Source of the DNA: Acidimicrobiales bacterium
GTDB taxonomy: Bacteria > Actinomycetota > Acidimicrobiia > Acidimicrobiales > Poriferisodaliceae
Direction of reading: 5' to 3'
Assembly (NCBI GenBank): GCA_020631315.1
Contig: JAHDHM010000033.1
Span: forward strand, 1-16,789
DNA: 16,789 nt
Shown: in pieces, positions 14,701-16,789 of the stretch
How positions within the stretch are numbered: position 1 is the stretch's first letter
How the letters are laid out: every line of letters begins with the position of its first letter
Program-made: the position numbers and the translations under genes
The notes under the pieces: generated by a model
Told to the model about the DNA's origin: nothing
Databases searched by the model: none
Seen by the model: only the letters and a program-made list of their open reading frames with translations

Positions 14701-15360
14701 ATGGGCCCCTCGATCGACGTGCTCCTTCTCGACTTCGGAGGCGTGTGCCTGTTGAACCCGGTCGAGCTCCATCGCGAGACAGAACGCCTGTTCCGCCTAC
14801 CGTCGGGCTCGCTGACCTGGATGGGCCCGGTCGACCCCTCGACCGATGAGCTCTGGCGGCGGATGATCGCCGGCGACGGCATCACCGAGCGGGAGTATTG
14901 GACGCTCCGCGCCGAGGAGATCGGGCGAGCCAGCGGACGACCGCTCACCCGGTCCGCCTACATGACCGCGCTCTACGATCCCCCGACGGACGGCCTCATC
15001 CGCCCCGGCGCAACGGCTGTGGTCGCGGCGACCCTGTCGGCGGGCATCGGCGTCTCGGTTCTGACGAACGACATGCGGGACTTCCACGGGCGAGACTGGG
15101 AGCACGGGATTCCACTGCTCCAGACCGTCGACCACATCGTCGACTGCTCCGACACGGGCATCCTCAAGCCCGACCCCCGAGCGTTCGAGCGGGCGTGCTC
15201 GACCGTCGGCTGCGCCCCGGAGAACGTCCTGTTCGTCGACGATCAACCCCGCAACGTCGAGGGTGCCGAGGCATTCGGGATGCAGGCGATGTGGTTCGAC
15301 ATCGCTCACGCCGGCGCGTCGTGGGGTGAGGTCGCCGAGCGCGTCGGCGTCGAGATCTGA
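14701..15360 (+). CDS. HAD-superfamily hydrolase with cap domain (subfamily IA-like)
   Basis: This 219-residue protein has HAD motif I LLLDFGGVCL (nucleophile Asp11), motif II VLTND (Thr122), motif III ILKPDP (Lys156) and motif IV VLFVDDQPRN (Asp180, Asp181). Between motifs I and II lie about 100 residues that would form a helical cap. The usual second aspartate of DxD is Gly13; some active HAD-IA phosphatases also lack it, so activity is not excluded. The ATG at 14701 is preferred over an in-frame TTG at 14692, because the promoter hexamer lies over the TTG. The gene follows iclR by 40 bases, has its own copy of the operator box and converges on the next hydratase-family gene with only eight bases between. 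A phosphatase role on a phosphorylated pathway compound is possible; the substrate is unknown. Confidence 0.88.
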   Translation: MGPSIDVLLLDFGGVCLLNPVELHRETERLFRLPSGSLTWMGPVDPSTDELWRRMIAGDGITEREYWTLRAEEIGRASGRPLTRSAYMTALYDPPTDGLIRPGATAVVAATLSAGIGVSVLTNDMRDFHGRDWEHGIPLLQTVDHIVDCSDTGILKPDPRAFERACSTVGCAPENVLFVDDQPRNVEGAEAFGMQAMWFDIAHAGASWGEVAERVGVEI

Positions 15361-15368
15361 CGTCGCGC

Positions 15369-16139
15369 TCAGCCGAACGCGAGGTCGACGACGCCGAGCG
15401 GCGCCGGTCCGCTGAGGCGAAGTGACACACCGGCGGCACCATCGACCGGACGGGCGAGCCCACCGGTGAAGACGATGTCGCCGGCGCGGACGCCGAGACC
15501 CTCGTCGGCCAACGATCGCACCAGCCAGGCGACGGCCTCGAGTGGCGACCCCATCGCTTCCGATGCCGCGCCGACTCGTGGCGGCTCCGATCCGATGGCG
15601 AACGCCACGGTCACGGACGCCGGGTCATCATCGAGGGACACGAACGGCCCCAGGCGGATCCCCGCGCTCGACGAGTTGTCGGCGGTGTTGTCGAGTGCGT
15701 CGAACTCGAACGACGGGAACCGTGGATCGACGACCTCCAATCCGAGTGCCCACGTCCCACCACAGGCAGCCACGTCTTCGGCGGTGACGTCGTCTCCGGA
15801 CAGCCCGACCGGAGCTCGCCACACGAGTTCCGGTTCGATCTTCGGGTGGATGAAGGCTGTCCTGGGAACGATCGGTCCGAGCTCCTGGGTCGCCCACAGC
15901 GTTCCCCAGTTCGGCCGGTCGACGCCGAGGGCCTCCCGCATGACCGCCGAGGTCCATCCGAGCTTCCAGCCGATCTGCCGCTCACCCCGATCGAGCCGCA
16001 GGCGATCCGACGCCCGGGCGATCCGTCGAGCGTCTTCCCAGACCAGCTCGGGGTGACGCTCGGTCAGAAGCCCGACCGGCGACAACCGGTCCGCTGCTGC
16101 GATCAACTCTGCGGCGATCCGGGCGTGATCGATCGTCAT
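15369..16139 (-). CDS. 2-keto-4-pentenoate hydratase family protein (third paralogue)
   Basis: This 256-residue member of the hydratase/decarboxylase family shows GWKLGWTSAVMREALGVDRP, FIHPKIEPELVW (metal-binding acids), LEVVDPRFPSFEFDALDNTA, DNSSSAGIRLG and GDIVFTGGLARP. It is more divergent than the two paralogues in the large operon: DSR is replaced by DPR and the LPDVIADN segment by ALDNTADN. The exact reaction (hydratase, decarboxylase or related enol-acid chemistry) is therefore open. The ATG at 16139 overlaps the upstream HAD stop in an ATGA junction; the open frame beyond it to 16298 is a shadow of that HAD gene. It is the last visible gene of a second minus-strand operon with a Rieske oxygenase. 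Confidence 0.85.
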   Translation of the reverse strand: MTIDHARIAAELIAAADRLSPVGLLTERHPELVWEDARRIARASDRLRLDRGERQIGWKLGWTSAVMREALGVDRPNWGTLWATQELGPIVPRTAFIHPKIEPELVWRAPVGLSGDDVTAEDVAACGGTWALGLEVVDPRFPSFEFDALDNTADNSSSAGIRLGPFVSLDDDPASVTVAFAIGSEPPRVGAASEAMGSPLEAVAWLVRSLADEGLGVRAGDIVFTGGLARPVDGAAGVSLRLSGPAPLGVVDLAFG

Positions 16140-16576
16140 GAGGCCATCGCCGCAGCGACCGCCGCCCACGAGGTGGCCGCGTCCGACGGGTCGAACAGCA
16201 CCGCCATCATCCCGAGCGACTGTGCGACGGCGACGTTGTCCGGTTGATCGTCGACGACGAGCGTCTCGTCCGCCCTCGCTCCGGTCAGGAGCGTGCACCG
16301 CTGGAAGGCGCGGCGATCGGGTTTGAAGACGCGGTTGTCCGCGCAGTTCACGACGTGATCCACCGTCTGGAGCAGCTCGAGCTCGTCGATCCAGGCCGGA
16401 TCGAGCTCGTTGCTCAACACGGCGACGACGATGCCGCGCCGCTGTGCGTCGGCCACGACGTCGTCAGCCTCCGGTCGAGTGGCGAGCTCGCGCACCACTT
16501 CGTCGCACCCGTGCTCGGCGGCCGACGGCGTGCACACACCGTCGAAGTCGAGGATCAGGAGCCGGATCGACGCCAT
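16136..16576 (-). CDS. Small capless HAD-superfamily hydrolase
   Basis: This 146-residue protein has motif I LLILDFDGVC with both aspartates (Asp10, Asp12), motif II VAVLSNE (Ser55), motif III VFKPDRRAF (Lys85) and motif IV LVVDDQPDN (Asp109, Asp110). Only some 30 residues lie between the first strand and the next core element, so there is essentially no cap. From LLQTVDH onward it aligns closely with the HAD encoded at 14701-15360 (shared LQTVDH, KPD-RAF, VDDQP-NV), so the two are paralogues. The ATG at 16576 lies seven bases after the Rieske gene stop, and the stop overlaps the hydratase start. A phosphatase role in the second oxygenase operon is inferred. Capless HADs often act on large or protein-bound substrates. 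Confidence 0.83.
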   Translation of the reverse strand: MASIRLLILDFDGVCTPSAAEHGCDEVVRELATRPEADDVVADAQRRGIVVAVLSNELDPAWIDELELLQTVDHVVNCADNRVFKPDRRAFQRCTLLTGARADETLVVDDQPDNVAVAQSLGMMAVLFDPSDAATSWAAVAAAMAS

Positions 16577-16583
16577 CCGCTGC

Positions 16584-16789
16584 TCAGACCCGGATGTCGC
16601 CCGCCAGGGCCGCGTCGATCGCGGCCTGCCCGAAGTGCAGTCCGCACTCGTAGGTGCCGAACGTGAAGTGGTCGTTGGCGCCGGTGGCGAGGTTGGCCTG
16701 GATGCCCTCGCCGATGGCGAAGTCCTCGTCGAAAACCGTGCGGATCACGTCGTAGTTCCGGTTCCAGTAGCGCTCGGCCTTCTCCGTCG
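16584..16789 (-). CDS. Rieske-type ring-hydroxylating oxygenase alpha subunit, C-terminal fragment (5' end outside window)
   Basis: Translating the minus strand from the right edge gives an uninterrupted frame of about 67 codons ending in TGA at 16584-16586. The sequence includes AERYWNRNYDVIRTVFDEDF, AIGEGIQANLATGAND, and FTFGTYECGLHFGQAAIDAA. This resembles the C-terminal end of ring-hydroxylating oxygenase alpha subunits, where a W-x-x-N...TV-x-x-EDF...E-x-IQ-x-x-L-x-x-GA pattern precedes a short tail. The Rieske centre and most of the catalytic domain lie outside the window, so the assignment rests on this tail. It appears to be a different branch from the complete Rieske enzyme at 6565-7824, whose C-terminus does not look like this. 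It is the upstream gene of the HAD/hydratase operon. Confidence 0.72.
   Translation of the reverse strand, partial: TEKAERYWNRNYDVIRTVFDEDFAIGEGIQANLATGANDHFTFGTYECGLHFGQAAIDAALAGDIRV

Overview
The window is high-GC, gene-dense DNA with heavy GC bias at third codon positions, ATGA/TGATG gene overlaps, GTG starts and what look like leaderless promoters. This suits a high-GC actinobacterium, possibly of the Acidimicrobiia type; the lineage is inferred from style, not from a marker gene. I see no insertion sequence, CRISPR array, tRNA or rRNA, and no gene-free stretch longer than about 80 bases.

Layout. Positions 1-776 (+) hold the C-terminal part of an FMN-binding glutamate synthase-like protein, probably unrelated to the rest. 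Positions 798-13795 (-) hold a tightly packed run of 13 genes that reads as one operon. In order of transcription it encodes two tandem XylE-type catechol 2,3-dioxygenases, a histidine phosphatase, a split PEP-synthase-like pair (ATP-grasp subunit, then phosphohistidine subunit), a Rieske oxygenase, 4-oxalocrotonate decarboxylase, 4-oxalocrotonate tautomerase, 2-oxopent-4-enoate hydratase, acylating acetaldehyde dehydrogenase, 4-hydroxy-2-oxovalerate aldolase, 2-hydroxymuconic semialdehyde dehydrogenase and an AhpD-like protein. An IclR-type regulator (13872-14660, +) is divergent from it and is followed by a HAD hydrolase (14701-15360, +). A second minus-strand operon enters from the right edge: the C-terminus of another Rieske oxygenase alpha subunit, a capless HAD protein related to the first HAD, and a third hydratase-family protein.

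How the genes work together. The lower part is a complete dehydrogenative (4-oxalocrotonate) branch of catechol meta-cleavage, ending in pyruvate and acetyl-CoA. The upper part is unusual. The two PEP-synthase-like proteins have the architecture of phenylphosphate synthase proteins 1 and 2 (anaerobic phenol metabolism) and recall the CreHI phosphorylating enzyme of corynebacterial 4-cresol catabolism. Here they sit between a phosphatase and a Rieske oxygenase. The most interesting reading is an aerobic route in which a phenolic substrate is phosphorylated, oxygenated as the aryl phosphate, dephosphorylated to a catechol, and then ring-cleaved. This is inference from gene content.

Regulation. 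An exact 20-bp box with a 15-bp palindromic core occurs twice, in the iclR/dioxygenase intergenic region and across the iclR stop codon. In both places it lies 27-28 bases upstream of a TACGTT hexamer, itself 7-8 bases before an ATG. This suggests that the IclR protein controls both the large operon and the HAD gene, and represses itself.
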